NCBI GenBank assembly: GCA_039105265.1
Contig: JAPFFF010000029.1
Location: 62,001-126,000, forward strand
Origin: Tritrichomonas musculus
Lineage: Eukaryota > Parabasalia > Tritrichomonadida > Tritrichomonadidae
Length of the DNA stretch: 64,000 bases
Direction of reading: 5' to 3'
Below, piece by piece: positions 1 to 8,859 of the stretch. Below the pieces are notes generated by a model. The model searched no databases. It was not told the DNA's origin and worked only from the letters and a program-made list of their open reading frames with translations. The first letter of the stretch is position 1; the number at the start of each line of letters is the position of its first letter. The translations under genes and the position numbers were made by a program.

Positions 1-8
1 ATACATTA

Positions 9-224
9 ATGGAGCTCATCAAATTACTAACACAAGCAGATAAAGTTGAATTAATTGTTAATGATGATTGTTCGTGTAATGGTTGCGTTTCTCGTTCCAA
101 ATATCTTTTGATTGATAGGATATTGGTGTACAAAAATAATGAATCAAATGACTTGAAATACAAATACAATAGCATTTATACAGAACTCATTAGACACAAC
201 ATTTCATTAAAAACATGTATTTAA
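9..224 (+). CDS. small unknown Polinton-borne protein (71 aa)
   Basis: A short open frame beginning at the first ATG of the window. It contains a CSCNGC cluster near residues 21-26 and is otherwise mixed polar. I do not recognise it. It is followed 10 bases later by another small gene on the same strand and then by the ATPase gene, so it sits in a same-strand cluster of the first Polinton. Compact spacing supports a real gene; the lack of a family match does not. The start could also lie further left, outside the window. Confidence 0.45.
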   Translation: MELIKLLTQADKVELIVNDDCSCNGCVSRSKYLLIDRILVYKNNESNDLKYKYNSIYTELIRHNISLKTCI

Positions 225-234
225 AAACTAATAA

Positions 235-366
235 ATGATATATGAAATATTAGTGGTTTCATTATTAACAGGTTTATTTTTAGTGAAGATTGTTGAAGTA
301 TCTTTAATGATTCCTGACAAAGAACCAGAACTCAGTGAAGAGATAAGAACAAAAATGTATTCATGA
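235..366 (+). CDS. small membrane protein candidate (43 aa)
   Basis: A 43-residue frame starting MIYEILVVSLLTGLFLVK. The first 18 residues are a strongly hydrophobic stretch that would make one membrane segment, followed by a charged tail (DKEPELSEEIRTK). It fits tightly between the 71-residue gene (10 bases upstream) and the ATPase gene (24 bases downstream), both on the same strand. Small single-span proteins are common in Polinton and virophage genomes, but no function can be assigned. Confidence 0.4.
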   Translation: MIYEILVVSLLTGLFLVKIVEVSLMIPDKEPELSEEIRTKMYS

Positions 367-390
367 AGAGCTTTAACGAAAACTAAAGAA

Positions 391-1305
391 ATGAAACGTT
401 TCATGAAACCGACGCACTTTAATTATAAAGAGGTTTTATTCTCTAATAGCTCTGATTATGATGATGACCAAATGAGTTTTGCATTTGAATATGAATCATT
501 CAGACCAACAGTTAATGAAAAGACATTTAATATTGATGATGAGATGAACAAAGCTTATCAACGCAATGAATCAAAAATAAAGAATGAATCAATCAGACCG
601 ATCGCGAAAGGAATCTATGCACAATACAATTCATTGAACATACTTGTCGGAAATCAAGGAAGAGGAAAGAGCCATGTCGTTTTAAGAGATATCATTCAAA
701 TGTCAAGATTAAAGAACTCCGACTTTCATTTAATCGTTTATATATCTAAGAGCGGAACAATCAATGATGCAACATTTATTGCTCAACGTGAATTGATACA
801 ACTTCCGATCAAAGTCATTAGTGATTCAAACGCTGAAGAATATCTTAAACAACTTGATTTATATAAAGAATTGTATGACAAGTATTCATCAACACCAAAA
901 ATAGTAATCAATGAAAAGAAGTTAAACGATATGTTTGAGTTTCTTCATATCGATAAGCTAGGTCAACCGAATAAACCGTTAAACACCATCATTCTTTGTG
1001 AAGATGCGAGCCGTTCATTAATTTTAAAGACTGATTACTTTACAAATTATGTTTCACAACTCAGACATAAACATTCAATCGTATATATTAATATTCAGTT
1101 CTTCAAAGCAATCAAAACTGATTACAAGAATAACGCGACATCATTCTTTATCTTTAGTGGTTATTCTCGTCAAAAGCTAAGTTATGTATATCATCAAGTT
1201 CCGATTCCGATTGAGTTTGAACATTTATGGCAAAAATATAAAGACTTATCAGGTCATCAATTCGTGTTAGTCAATACGAGAACAAACACAATTGAGATTC
1301 ATTAA
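391..1305 (+). CDS. Polinton genome-packaging ATPase (A32/FtsK-HerA type)
   Basis: A 304-residue P-loop ATPase. Walker A is VGNQGRGKS near residues 86-94, and a Walker B-like strand IILCEDASRS lies near residues 202-211. Beyond it runs a sensor region with YINIQFF and FIFSGYSR. The matching gene in the third element (61103-61969) has GKPGAGKS, LLILDDCAG and CYTGYSEEDF in the same order. In Polintons and related double-jelly-roll viruses this family pumps DNA into the capsid. Its last four bases overlap the convergent gene at 1302-1757. The start chosen is the first ATG after the upstream small gene; a second ATG follows four codons later. Confidence 0.8.
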   Translation: MKRFMKPTHFNYKEVLFSNSSDYDDDQMSFAFEYESFRPTVNEKTFNIDDEMNKAYQRNESKIKNESIRPIAKGIYAQYNSLNILVGNQGRGKSHVVLRDIIQMSRLKNSDFHLIVYISKSGTINDATFIAQRELIQLPIKVISDSNAEEYLKQLDLYKELYDKYSSTPKIVINEKKLNDMFEFLHIDKLGQPNKPLNTIILCEDASRSLILKTDYFTNYVSQLRHKHSIVYINIQFFKAIKTDYKNNATSFFIFSGYSRQKLSYVYHQVPIPIEFEHLWQKYKDLSGHQFVLVNTRTNTIEIH

Positions 1306-1757
1306 TCTAATACAATTTGTTGTTGAACACCTACAAACAGACGAGGCGTATTGATATTATATTTTTGTCTCATCTGTTCGATGAGTTCCTTTGTTTTCTT
1401 ATCATTAACTTTCCTGATACTGTAATTATAATACTTGTAATCTTTAAATGATTGTTCTTCATTTGAGCCTTCAGCGAAGAACTCAAGTGAATTCGTTGAT
1501 ATCCTTCTTCTAACATTTGATGTTAATGTTATATATTCGAGCCCGAGTTTAATAATCTCATCATGATATAATCGTTTAAATTCATTATCTTTGTTCTTCA
1601 ATGATATGTATATCACTTTAGCTTTATATGCAGCATTTCCGCAAGGTATCGGGTATCTATCACACAGAATTGAGAAATCACATTGTTTAAACTTCTCTGA
1701 TTCATCTAACATTTCAATAAGTGAATTAATGTAATCATAAACTTTTGGTGTTGACAT
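1302..1757 (-). CDS. conserved Polinton protein of unknown function
   Basis: A 151-residue protein with an evident relative at 57394-57840 in the third element. Shared landmarks in order are VYDYIN/VYDYVN, FSILCDRYP/FSILCDKYP, KVIYISLK/KVLYVSIK, RRRI/RRKI, YKYYNYSI/IKYYNYSI and a C-terminal LFVG/MFIG. Length is nearly the same (151 and 148). Conservation in two otherwise divergent elements argues for a core role, perhaps structural, but I do not know the family. It converges on the ATPase gene with a four-base overlap, which is unusual for host genes here and typical of a compact virus-like genome. Confidence 0.65.
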   Translation of the reverse strand: MSTPKVYDYINSLIEMLDESEKFKQCDFSILCDRYPIPCGNAAYKAKVIYISLKNKDNEFKRLYHDEIIKLGLEYITLTSNVRRRISTNSLEFFAEGSNEEQSFKDYKYYNYSIRKVNDKKTKELIEQMRQKYNINTPRLFVGVQQQIVLD

Positions 1758-1831
1758 ATCTTTATCATGAAATTAAAAAACAAAAAACAAAAATAAAGTT
1801 CATCAGCTTGAGAATGAATTAAATGAATTGT

Positions 1832-2110
1832 CTAATAAATGAGTTCTTCAAGTTCAGCTATTAATTCAGCAGGTCCTCCGTTCGTCGGAGGCAGCGAGTG
1901 TTCGCAGCTACCGTTGAATTTCTTTAGCTGTTTAATAAAGTGATTTATCTCTTTTAGTACTTCATCTATGATATCATCATTATCGTAGAGGTATTTTAAT
2001 GCAGGTCTCCATCCTTTTAGCTTTTTATTGATTCTATTAATGAGGGTGCTTAATTGTTCCTCCGTTTGTCGGAGGCAGCGAGTGCTCGCAGCTTCGGCTT
2101 GGTTTGACAT
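1832..2110 (-). CDS. small helical protein with GC-rich insertions (92 aa)
   Basis: A 92-residue frame next to the terminal repeat of the first Polinton. The middle (about residues 15-68) is a likely helical domain with LSTLINRINKKLKGW and HFIKQLKKF. Two short segments, near the N terminus and near residues 70-80, are encoded by a duplicated GC-rich palindromic sequence. I do not recognise the family. The start has an A-rich context (AAAATG). It is the last gene before the element end. Confidence 0.4.
   Translation of the reverse strand: MSNQAEAASTRCLRQTEEQLSTLINRINKKLKGWRPALKYLYDNDDIIDEVLKEINHFIKQLKKFNGSCEHSLPPTNGGPAELIAELEELIY
1875..2092. repeat. two copies of a GC-rich double-dyad repeat
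   Basis: An approximately 35-base sequence occurs at 1875-1909 and again at 2059-2092 in the same orientation, differing at about two positions. Each copy contains CCTCCG-n5-CGGAGG and then GCGA-n4-TCGC, which are two small hairpins in tandem. They stand out in very AT-rich surroundings and lie inside the 92-residue frame, adding about 11 residues each time in different frames. Confidence 0.6.
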
Positions 2111-2149
2111 TTTATAAATTGCTGATAAAAAAATAAAAAATTTTTGAAA

Positions 2150-2237
2150 GTTCGATTTTTTGAGTTGTGTTATTTTTGTTCATTAGTCGTGTTGACGGCG
2201 GGCTTCACCTGACGGAAACCGACTGATATATACTACT
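2150..2237. repeat. terminal repeat of the first Polinton (right end)
   Basis: Read from the right edge inward this begins agtagtatata and contains AGTCGGTTTCCG and CGTCAACACGA, matching the inward-facing ends at 2988 and 41501. The final base of the match is 2237. The partner left end is outside the window, so no target-site duplication can be compared. Confidence 0.75.
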
Positions 2238-2352
2238 AAACAAGTTCAAAGATGTAAATTCAAAAGTGTCTATCGTCAACTTAAAATATGTATTTTAACC
2301 CTACCCCTTTTGATACCCCTTTTTTATCACCTGTCGAGCCGGTCTACTATTA

Positions 2353-2987
2353 CTACTCACCAGCAATTGCATTTCGAATTGTATAATATTCATCTTCATT
2401 ATTTATCAAAGTTGGAAGATGATGTAGTTTGCAATATTTTTTTAATTGAATTCTCAATGCAGTTATTTTTGGGTCATCTCGTTTTCGAAGTTTATTACAT
2501 TCAGCACAAGCCAACAAACAATTTGAAAATTCATGTCCAATATCATTGTTAATTCTATCAAGAGTTGGTTTGTTTTGATATGTGAAATGTTCTTTGCAAA
2601 GATGACATTTACCCTTAATTGAGTCATTGTAAAGTTTGAGAAATGCTTTGTAATCATTGGACGAAACACATTTTGAAAGGTCTCTTTTAGGGTTATGAGT
2701 AAGATTGTAACGTTCATCTTGTTTGTAATAATTTTCACATTTGAATTGCCACCATTTAGGGTTTGGCATGAATTCATTGTATTTGTGTATAGGATTGTAA
2801 TTTTCATGAGGATTGAAATCCTTGTATGCCAAAGCATATTTTATACAAGATGCATTCTTAGATAATGATAGATTGGATATCAAATCAACTTTGTATTGAG
2901 CATTGAGTTGAATTAAATTGTCAATTGGTTTAATCATCATTTCAACATCATTGTCATTATAAGCAAGCAAGTAATCCCATCGTGTTT
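2353..2987 (-). pseudogene. remnant: polymerase exonuclease piece joined to HNH endonuclease
   Basis: The frame runs from the edge of the second Polinton to a normal stop. Its first residues (WDYLLAYNDNDVEMM) resemble the exonuclease III motif of family B polymerases. The C-terminal half is an HNH nuclease with CHLC, PTLDRIN-N-GH and CxxCNxxR. HNH nucleases near or in polymerase genes are common in viruses and linear plasmids. The coding region is cut at 2988 by insertion of the next element. It is a fossil fragment of a third virus-like element or a virus copy. Family level is fairly clear; which element it came from is not. Confidence 0.6.
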
Positions 2988-3221
2988 AGTAGTATATACG
3001 AGTCGGTTTCCGCTGGGGCTGGCACCCACACCGTCAACACGAACTCGTCATAAAAGAAAAAGAAAAGAAAAGAAAAAGAAAAGAAAAGAAAAAAGAAAAA
3101 AAGAAAAAAATATTCTTGTTCTCACTACTGATCCCCATCAATGAAACGGCACAGGTACCCCACCCCACAACCGCCCATCTATGAAACGGCACAGGTACCA
3201 GCCCCGAGAATCTCGTACCTA
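2988..3221. repeat. Polinton terminal and subterminal region (second element)
   Basis: The terminal repeat agtagtatata... is followed by a purine tract made of AAAAG and AAAAAG blocks (about 3050-3118). Then come two direct copies of ATGAAACGGCACAGGTACC at 3141-3159 and 3181-3199. The same structure lies at 41501-41735. No gene is evident; this region separates the terminus from the fibre-like gene. Confidence 0.75.
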
Positions 3222-3226
3222 CCTCC

Positions 3227-5824
3227 TTATAATGAATGTATCTCATTCTTGGTATTATCTTCAACTAAGATACCATTTGATGTAAAGAATGTCGAATTAA
3301 TCGCTATGAAATTAGCGGTTGCATTGACCACTAAATTGCCACTACTTAATGGAAATTCAATATTGTTTAACCAGATCTTAGTTGGTTCACATTGATATTC
3401 ACTCGTAGGTGAATTTTTAACATTGAATGATATATTAATTTTAATTTCTTTTTCACTGGTAACATTATTTTTGTTTTCATGATATGTCAAATAGAGGGTT
3501 GCCTCATATGCATCAAATGGTTGTTCGAATTGGTAACGAATGCTAGTACTATTTGGTACGTTGAATGTATACTTAATTCGCGTTAATTTATTCACTAATG
3601 CAGTTAACCTAGCTTCCATTGCTGCTATAGTATCTTTTAATGCGATATTTTCACCCTCTAATGTCTCTATCCTACCTATAAGTACATCTAGACCTTCATT
3701 AGCTTCATCCACAGTAGGGTAATTATCAAACTCAGCCTCTAGCTCATTGACCTTCTCAGCTAACAACTTGAAACAAGGCTTGAGTGAATCCCTAAACATA
3801 TTGCTGATATCCATAGCACCACTTAATGTCAAGGTTCCAGTATCAGGGTTATCATTCTCATCAGTAAAAGGTAGTTCATCTAGTTGTTTATACTCTTCCT
3901 CACACCAGGTAATTATAGGTGTTATATCTTTGGTTATGCTTCTTGCTGTAGTACCTGACATGAAGTTAATGCTATTTCTAACCAAATCACTCATACCTTT
4001 GGTTGACTTATGAGAGAATAACCTTTTAAGGAATCCTCCACCTTTTATGGTAGGAAAGCTTATACCATCTGGAAATAGCTGCATACCAATAGAACCTATT
4101 GACCCAGCTGTACCTGCAACTCCAAAAGCTAATGCAGTCCATGAGACTATACGTAAATTATCTACATCATCCTCCAGATGTTGAGTAACTTGTTCAGTCC
4201 TTGATACTCTACCTTTTAAGCTTTCCATAACAGTGTTCATTTCGTTAACATCATAGCTAATAACATCTACATTGTTGGTAACTAAGTTTAAATCACTCCT
4301 CATAGTAGTAATATTATCAGCTGTAATTATCTTAGAGGAGGTAATATTATAATCAGTATATAAGGTCGTTGCCCCATTAGGATTTGGGGATACTTCATAA
4401 AATTGCTGCTTAATGATATACTCGAATGGGTTAGTAGTTGAATCCCAATGAACCTCATCTATTGGGTCAACATATTCATCAGCTAAATATATCTTAATAT
4501 CCCTTGAGTCATTAGTAGTCGAAGCTGCATATGTATATTCAAGCTTTTCACATGAATCAAGTACACCATGTAAGAACAACCATACCTTGTCTCCTCCATT
4601 GCCTTCTTTTCCAGTAGGTCGAACTGAGAACCTATTTGCATTTTTAGAACCTTCAAGGGTTATATCTAGGTAGAGTTCATCAATAGCACTAGTTTCTAAT
4701 TTATTGGTCGCATTATTCATCTTATAGCACCTTATTGCTTCTATATCATATCCATCTTTTGTACCTACTTGACTTGTTTGATATCCTAGACCATATTTCG
4801 AAAAAGGTTCTATCTCTCCTGTCTTTAATTTTACAAAACAGTCTATTTTGCACTTACCTCCATGAATCATGTAATGTAGTAGGTTATCAGGTGAGTAGTC
4901 ATTAGGCTTATTAATCAGTTTCATGTTCCTCTCACTCCTCTTGACTTGTATGTAGGTACCATCTTCACCATACTCATTCTCCTTATTTAATCCATTAACT
5001 AATCTACCATTGATATGACCTTGTATGTTATCACCTACCCATTTTGTGCCATACCATGATAAAAACCACTTATTACCAAAACAATACTCATTAAACCTAA
5101 ACTCTAAGTCATTAGGTATAGTATATCCAGTATCTATGTTCCATTGAAGTAACCAATATTTCTTGTTATCTATCACAACCTGACTAGTTGATGTAGGCTT
5201 ATATAAGTATAGGAAATCGCTTTTACGTAAACTTAATGCATTATCAGCTTTTATTATAGAACACTTTATTGCCTTCTCTGTCTGTAAAGAATCAGTTATA
5301 TATTCATTCATTATGCTCAACTCCCCATTCAGCCACAAGGTATATGGGTTGAAGTCTAGTTTACTATCAAAAGCTATATTCATATATCCCATAATGGTAC
5401 TATTATTTATACTGCATCCATTACTACTTTTAGTTATCAAAGGAGAATATACTTGACCATCCTTAACATATATGTAGAACTCCTTGACTAAATTACCACT
5501 TGTATCATATACTATATTTTTCCTCAAGACAACCTTAAATATATTAGTCTGGGTTTTTATTTCGTTGAGCTTATTAATGAAGTCTTCAGGCAAATTAACA
5601 AACTTAAGGATATTGTAAGTTGTTGTTGAAGACTCAAATGATACATACTGTATATTTTTATTTTTAATATCAACTTCTGGTAAACCTTCGACCTCATTAA
5701 ATAAATGACCTGTCTGTACATAGTTATCTAAGTCACCCAAGGTTAATAACTGGCTACCTTTTCGAGTAGCATCCCCTATCTTAAACTGTATATCTCCTTT
5801 AAATCTTGTAGTAGTATCACTCAT
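3227..5824 (-). CDS. Polinton fibre-like surface protein, tip variant 1
   Basis: An 865-residue protein starting MSDTTTRF (an upstream ATG in the same frame overlaps the preceding gene; MSDTTTRF lies 19 bases after that gene's stop and has an AACTAAAATG context). Residues about 195-530 form a module shared with the neighbouring giant protein. A Gly/Ala-rich hydrophobic stretch lies near 560-580, and a heptad coiled coil (IETLEGENIALKDTI) near 700-745. The last approximately 120 residues are a beta-rich tip with no resemblance to the tip of the copy at 41733-44354. This layout resembles trimeric fibres; the receptor-binding role is my inference. Confidence 0.65.
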   Translation of the reverse strand: MSDTTTRFKGDIQFKIGDATRKGSQLLTLGDLDNYVQTGHLFNEVEGLPEVDIKNKNIQYVSFESSTTTYNILKFVNLPEDFINKLNEIKTQTNIFKVVLRKNIVYDTSGNLVKEFYIYVKDGQVYSPLITKSSNGCSINNSTIMGYMNIAFDSKLDFNPYTLWLNGELSIMNEYITDSLQTEKAIKCSIIKADNALSLRKSDFLYLYKPTSTSQVVIDNKKYWLLQWNIDTGYTIPNDLEFRFNEYCFGNKWFLSWYGTKWVGDNIQGHINGRLVNGLNKENEYGEDGTYIQVKRSERNMKLINKPNDYSPDNLLHYMIHGGKCKIDCFVKLKTGEIEPFSKYGLGYQTSQVGTKDGYDIEAIRCYKMNNATNKLETSAIDELYLDITLEGSKNANRFSVRPTGKEGNGGDKVWLFLHGVLDSCEKLEYTYAASTTNDSRDIKIYLADEYVDPIDEVHWDSTTNPFEYIIKQQFYEVSPNPNGATTLYTDYNITSSKIITADNITTMRSDLNLVTNNVDVISYDVNEMNTVMESLKGRVSRTEQVTQHLEDDVDNLRIVSWTALAFGVAGTAGSIGSIGMQLFPDGISFPTIKGGGFLKRLFSHKSTKGMSDLVRNSINFMSGTTARSITKDITPIITWCEEEYKQLDELPFTDENDNPDTGTLTLSGAMDISNMFRDSLKPCFKLLAEKVNELEAEFDNYPTVDEANEGLDVLIGRIETLEGENIALKDTIAAMEARLTALVNKLTRIKYTFNVPNSTSIRYQFEQPFDAYEATLYLTYHENKNNVTSEKEIKINISFNVKNSPTSEYQCEPTKIWLNNIEFPLSSGNLVVNATANFIAINSTFFTSNGILVEDNTKNEIHSL

Positions 5825-5843
5825 TTTAGTTAAATAAAACTTC

Positions 5844-7881
5844 TCATTCGATGTTAGCGCATTTAGCTTCAAGTGCTGCAAGTCTTGCCTCAAGAGTATC
5901 AATATATGCATCCTTCTGGTCTATCATTTCCTTCACTTCTACTTTAGTAATATAAGCAGTCATATCTATATCTTCTAATGGATGTTTTGTACTTGACTTA
6001 TTTTCAAGCTCTTTGATTTTCTCGCACATGAATGCTATTGTACCCTTTAAAGTATCGCGATATGTCTTTGCAATATTAATACACGTATCAAATGAAACCA
6101 TCATCTTATCAGCATCCTTCATTGTTATTTCAAGTTCCGGTTCATCATCTGTTTCTTCATGATATGCCCATGCAAGAATCTTTTCTAATACATCTTCCTC
6201 TGCTAATGTTTCTGGGTTATCATTACGACGGAACCAACTTGGAATATTAAATAATCCTATTCTATTTGCTACATATGCTTCTGCTGCTACTCCTGCTATA
6301 GCTGCTGCATCACCAGGATGATGTCTAACAAACTGCCATTGACCATGTAAGAACCTTCTAGCAACATAACCTACTGCTCCCATAATAACCTGGGTAGTTG
6401 CACTTATAACACCATCTTGTTGGTACATTTCTATCACTCCATTCACAATATTAATTACATGTAGTCTTCTTCTATCTATTGTAGCAACTACATTTCCATT
6501 ATATAGTACTTGTGTTATTTCTTCACCAGTTGTTTCATCTAATGTGTCATTAAAAGCTAAAAGATTACCATGAGAATAAATATTATCCATTAGTTCTCCT
6601 CTTTGTTCATCACTCATTTGTTCTATCATTCTTGCTGTTATTGCTGGTGTTGTTCCTGGTACTGTCCAAGTATCTGTTGTGGCAACAAGGTCATAATGCT
6701 GATATCTAACTCCATTTGCATTGACTTCTATCTGTGAATTTATTCCAACAAATCGTACTTGACCTCCACTAATATTTGCTGTAGTTGGTGCTGAATAATC
6801 AATAGTAGCAACAATTGGGTCAATAGTCTCTCCTCTATGATCAATAATATTTATCCATGCTTCCATTGTTTGGTCATTCAAGTAAGGTTCTAATCCAATA
6901 TCTCCATTTTGTACAAATGGTAAATTTAATCTGTCTTGCATAGATAATTGTTCAATATCTCTCGCTGTGTATGTTGTTCCTTCCCATTCTATTGACCAAT
7001 TATTATCAGTAGCTCTATGTATTCTATCTGTCATCTCAATATCAGCTGGTCTTATTAGAGTCCTTCGTTGAAATACATTATTATGGATAATGAGTTGGTC
7101 ATTATAAAACAAATCATACACATTAAACCACTCTCTTCCATGATATTGGATACGTAATATATCAGGATGACTAGCAACTAATGCATTTCGTTCTTCTCTT
7201 GTCATATCCGCAATATCTTCTAAGGTATACTGGATTCCAGATATATTGATAACAGGAACTTGATTCCTAAGTGCAATCGTAGTTGAAGCTGTATTTGTCA
7301 TTGTAGTCTGTGGTACAGTTATATCTGTTCGAATCTCATCTGTTTCATCTGTAACAACCTGTGGCTGAACTTCTCTATGAGTTCTCTCTAATGATTGCTC
7401 AGTGGTTGTGATAGTATTTGTTGCATTATCAGTATCATTATCTGTTATTGTAATCGAGGATGAATTAATATTTAATGTTTAAGTTCCATTTGTATCTGGT
7501 CTATTCCTAAAGAAGTGTAAGACATTCGAACCAAGTGTAGCAATAGCATTTCCTAACTGAGTCAGTGCATGTGTTGTCGAAAGGACAACCTGTGTAGCTG
7601 AGAATGATGAAATAGCTCCAGCAACAGGATTTTGAACAGTTGTTGTTATTGGTAAAAATCTTTCCATAGTCATCTTATCAGCCTTCAAATCAACATTCAC
7701 CAAAAACTTACCTTGAAAGTCACTACCTCCATCACCTGGATAACCACCACCACCACCACCACCTCCTCCACCATTTCCTCCTGGACCTGCTGGGAAAGGT
7801 CTTGTTTGATATGTATTAATTGTTACAGAGTTATTGGACATATTTAATGTTGAAAGGGCACTTGCAATACAAACTGTTGAT
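5844..7881 (-). pseudogene. distal part of the giant Polinton surface protein
   Basis: This corresponds to roughly the last 680 residues of the 1755-residue protein at 44374-49641. It includes the glycine-rich stretch (PAGPGGNGGGG), the domain with repeated RDIEQL/ARMIEQM-type motifs, and the C-terminal coiled coil ending ARLAALEAK. It is incomplete because the element is truncated at 7881 and it carries about one further break. Fossil copy, recent by its near identity to the whole version. Confidence 0.8.
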
Positions 7882-8590
7882 GAATCCATATTTAAGCATT
7901 GAATCGGCATCACCTTTGTCAGCAGCCATTTTACAATATTTTGCTGCTTCTTTTTTATCACATGGAATTCCAATTCCATCTAAAAGCATACGTGCGTAGC
8001 TTTTTATACATTTGATCTGCCCTTTATCTGCTGCTATTTTAAAATATTCAGATGCCTTTTTTTGATCTGTTTCAGTTCCATTACCTGTTGCAAGTATATA
8101 TCCATATAATTGATACAGTAGTGTTTCATAATTCAAAAACGTTGCGAAAATAAAAAATCGACTTTTTAAAAATAGCAATCCAAATAACAATTCAAAAATA
8201 AAATAAAATTTCTATTCAAGCATTCAAAAAGTTATCGGGTTATTCAATAAAGGTTCGAAATTAAAAAATCTACTTTTTGAAATAAAACTTCTCAAAATTA
8301 TTTTTTTTTTCGATTTTTTTTTTGAAAAAGTTTATATATTTTCAGAAAGATTAAATTCAAAAAGTGGATTTTTTTTAGTTAAAAAACATTTTCCAATTTT
8401 GAAACACCACTGTATGCATCTATATTTCCTTTTTCAGAAGCCATTTTAAAATACCTTGCTGCTTCTCTTCTATCTGTTAGAACTCCATTTCCATTATGTA
8501 AAATACATCCATAACAAATCATAGCATCTGTATTACCTTGATCTGTAGACATTTTAATATATTTATTACCTTCATTCTGTAATAATTGAA
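7882..8590 (-). pseudogene. Sel1-repeat gene, split by a MITE and cut by a Polinton end
   Basis: Two stretches (about 8413-8590 and 7882-8115) encode Sel1-like repeats, for example REAARYFKMASEKGNIDA and QKKASEYFKIAADKGQ. If the 297-bp MITE and one TA are ignored, the frame reads straight across (GNIDAYQLYGYILATGNG), so the MITE landed in a previously intact host gene. The 3' part is lost where the Polinton fragment begins at 7881 with a possible seven-base overlap (GTTGATG). Sel1 repeats are helical protein-binding repeats; in trichomonads they often follow kinase domains. The 5' part is missing too, at the duplicated tRNA segment starting about 8584. Confidence 0.75.
8116..8412. mobile_element. 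Tc1/mariner-type MITE (297 bp)
   Basis: The ends are CAGTAGTGTTTC... and ...GAAACACCACTG, inverted repeats of about 50 bases that continue with gaps. They are flanked by TA on both sides (8114-8115 and 8413-8414), the classic Tc1/mariner duplication. There is no transposase frame. The terminal sequence closely resembles the ends of the element at 26519-28037, so both belong to one family. It sits inside the Sel1 gene. Confidence 0.8.
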
Positions 8591-8808
8591 AAAAGTTGTC
8601 ATTAAAAAAATATTGTTTAATTTTATAAAAAAAAAAATCATTTGAAGTTCAGATTTGATCTTCTTTATAATTATAATTCAACAAAAAAAATGATTTTTTT
8701 TCTATTATAAAATCAAAAAAATGCGAAACCTGGGAATCGAACCCAGTTCTTAGACACGGAGGGACCATATGCTACCAATACAACAGTTTCGCTTGCTGAC
8801 TTTTATTC
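8584..8808. repeat. duplicated segment carrying a tRNA-like gene, copy 1
   Basis: About 220 bases from ATTGAAAAAAGTTGTCATT to the end of the tRNA-like gene recur at about 14580-14806 in the same orientation with small differences. The tRNA body is identical while the flanks vary slightly. Boundaries are approximate. Confidence 0.7.
8723..8792 (-). tRNA. tRNA-Gly(UCC)-like gene, copy 1
   Basis: The 70-base minus-strand sequence has a perfect 7-bp acceptor stem (GCGAAAC with GTTTCGC), a perfect T arm (CTGGG-TTCGATT-CCCAG) and a pol III B box GGTTCGATTCC. The D loop contains GGTA and a run of T follows the 3' end as a terminator. The best anticodon-arm fit puts TCC (Gly) at 34-36. However, position 33 is then C rather than U, and the D and anticodon stems each have a mismatch. 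It is either a divergent functional tRNA-Gly or a tRNA pseudogene; two identical copies slightly favour function. Confidence 0.6.
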
Positions 8809-8859
8809 ATAATTTAAAAAAAAAATAATATTTAAAAAAATTAATTTTTTATTGCTTAT

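Larger units (their letters stand above)
1..2237. mobile_element. Polinton/Maverick element, right-hand end
   Basis: This is the right end of a Polinton-like element whose left part lies outside the window. It carries a packaging-type ATPase, a small protein with a clear relative in the Polinton at 41501-64000 (compare 1302-1757 with 57394-57840), and ends in a terminal repeat. The last bases, read inward, start agtagtatata and then share AGTCGGTTTCCG and CGTCAACACGA with the ends at 2988 and 41501, so the three elements are related but this one is a different subfamily. Gene order and strands differ from the third element. All visible frames are open. It is well diverged from the other two copies, so it is an older or separate lineage. 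Confidence 0.75.
2988..7881. mobile_element. Polinton/Maverick, truncated left-end fragment
   Basis: This 4.9 kb piece matches the left end of the element at 41501 almost base for base except in 3222-3594. It begins with the same terminal repeat and carries the fibre-like gene and the distal part of the giant neighbouring gene. Similarity stops at about 7881, where a host Sel1-repeat gene begins. It is broken: truncated, with about one internal break in the larger gene. Scattered single differences from the third element suggest a young copy. No right end was found in the window. Confidence 0.85.

Noticed and set aside
2290-2335. Telomere-like phrase (TTTTAACCCTACCCC)
   Set aside because: Only one partial unit with no tandem repetition; too short to call interstitial telomere sequence.
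2310-2552. Plus-strand 80-residue frame
   Set aside because: Antisense of the HNH remnant, which has clear zinc and catalytic motifs on the minus strand.
3034-3264. Minus-strand frame in the Polinton terminal region (also at 41548-41763)
   Set aside because: Its sequence is mostly Phe from the purine tract; it lies in the terminal repeat region and overlaps the fibre gene end.
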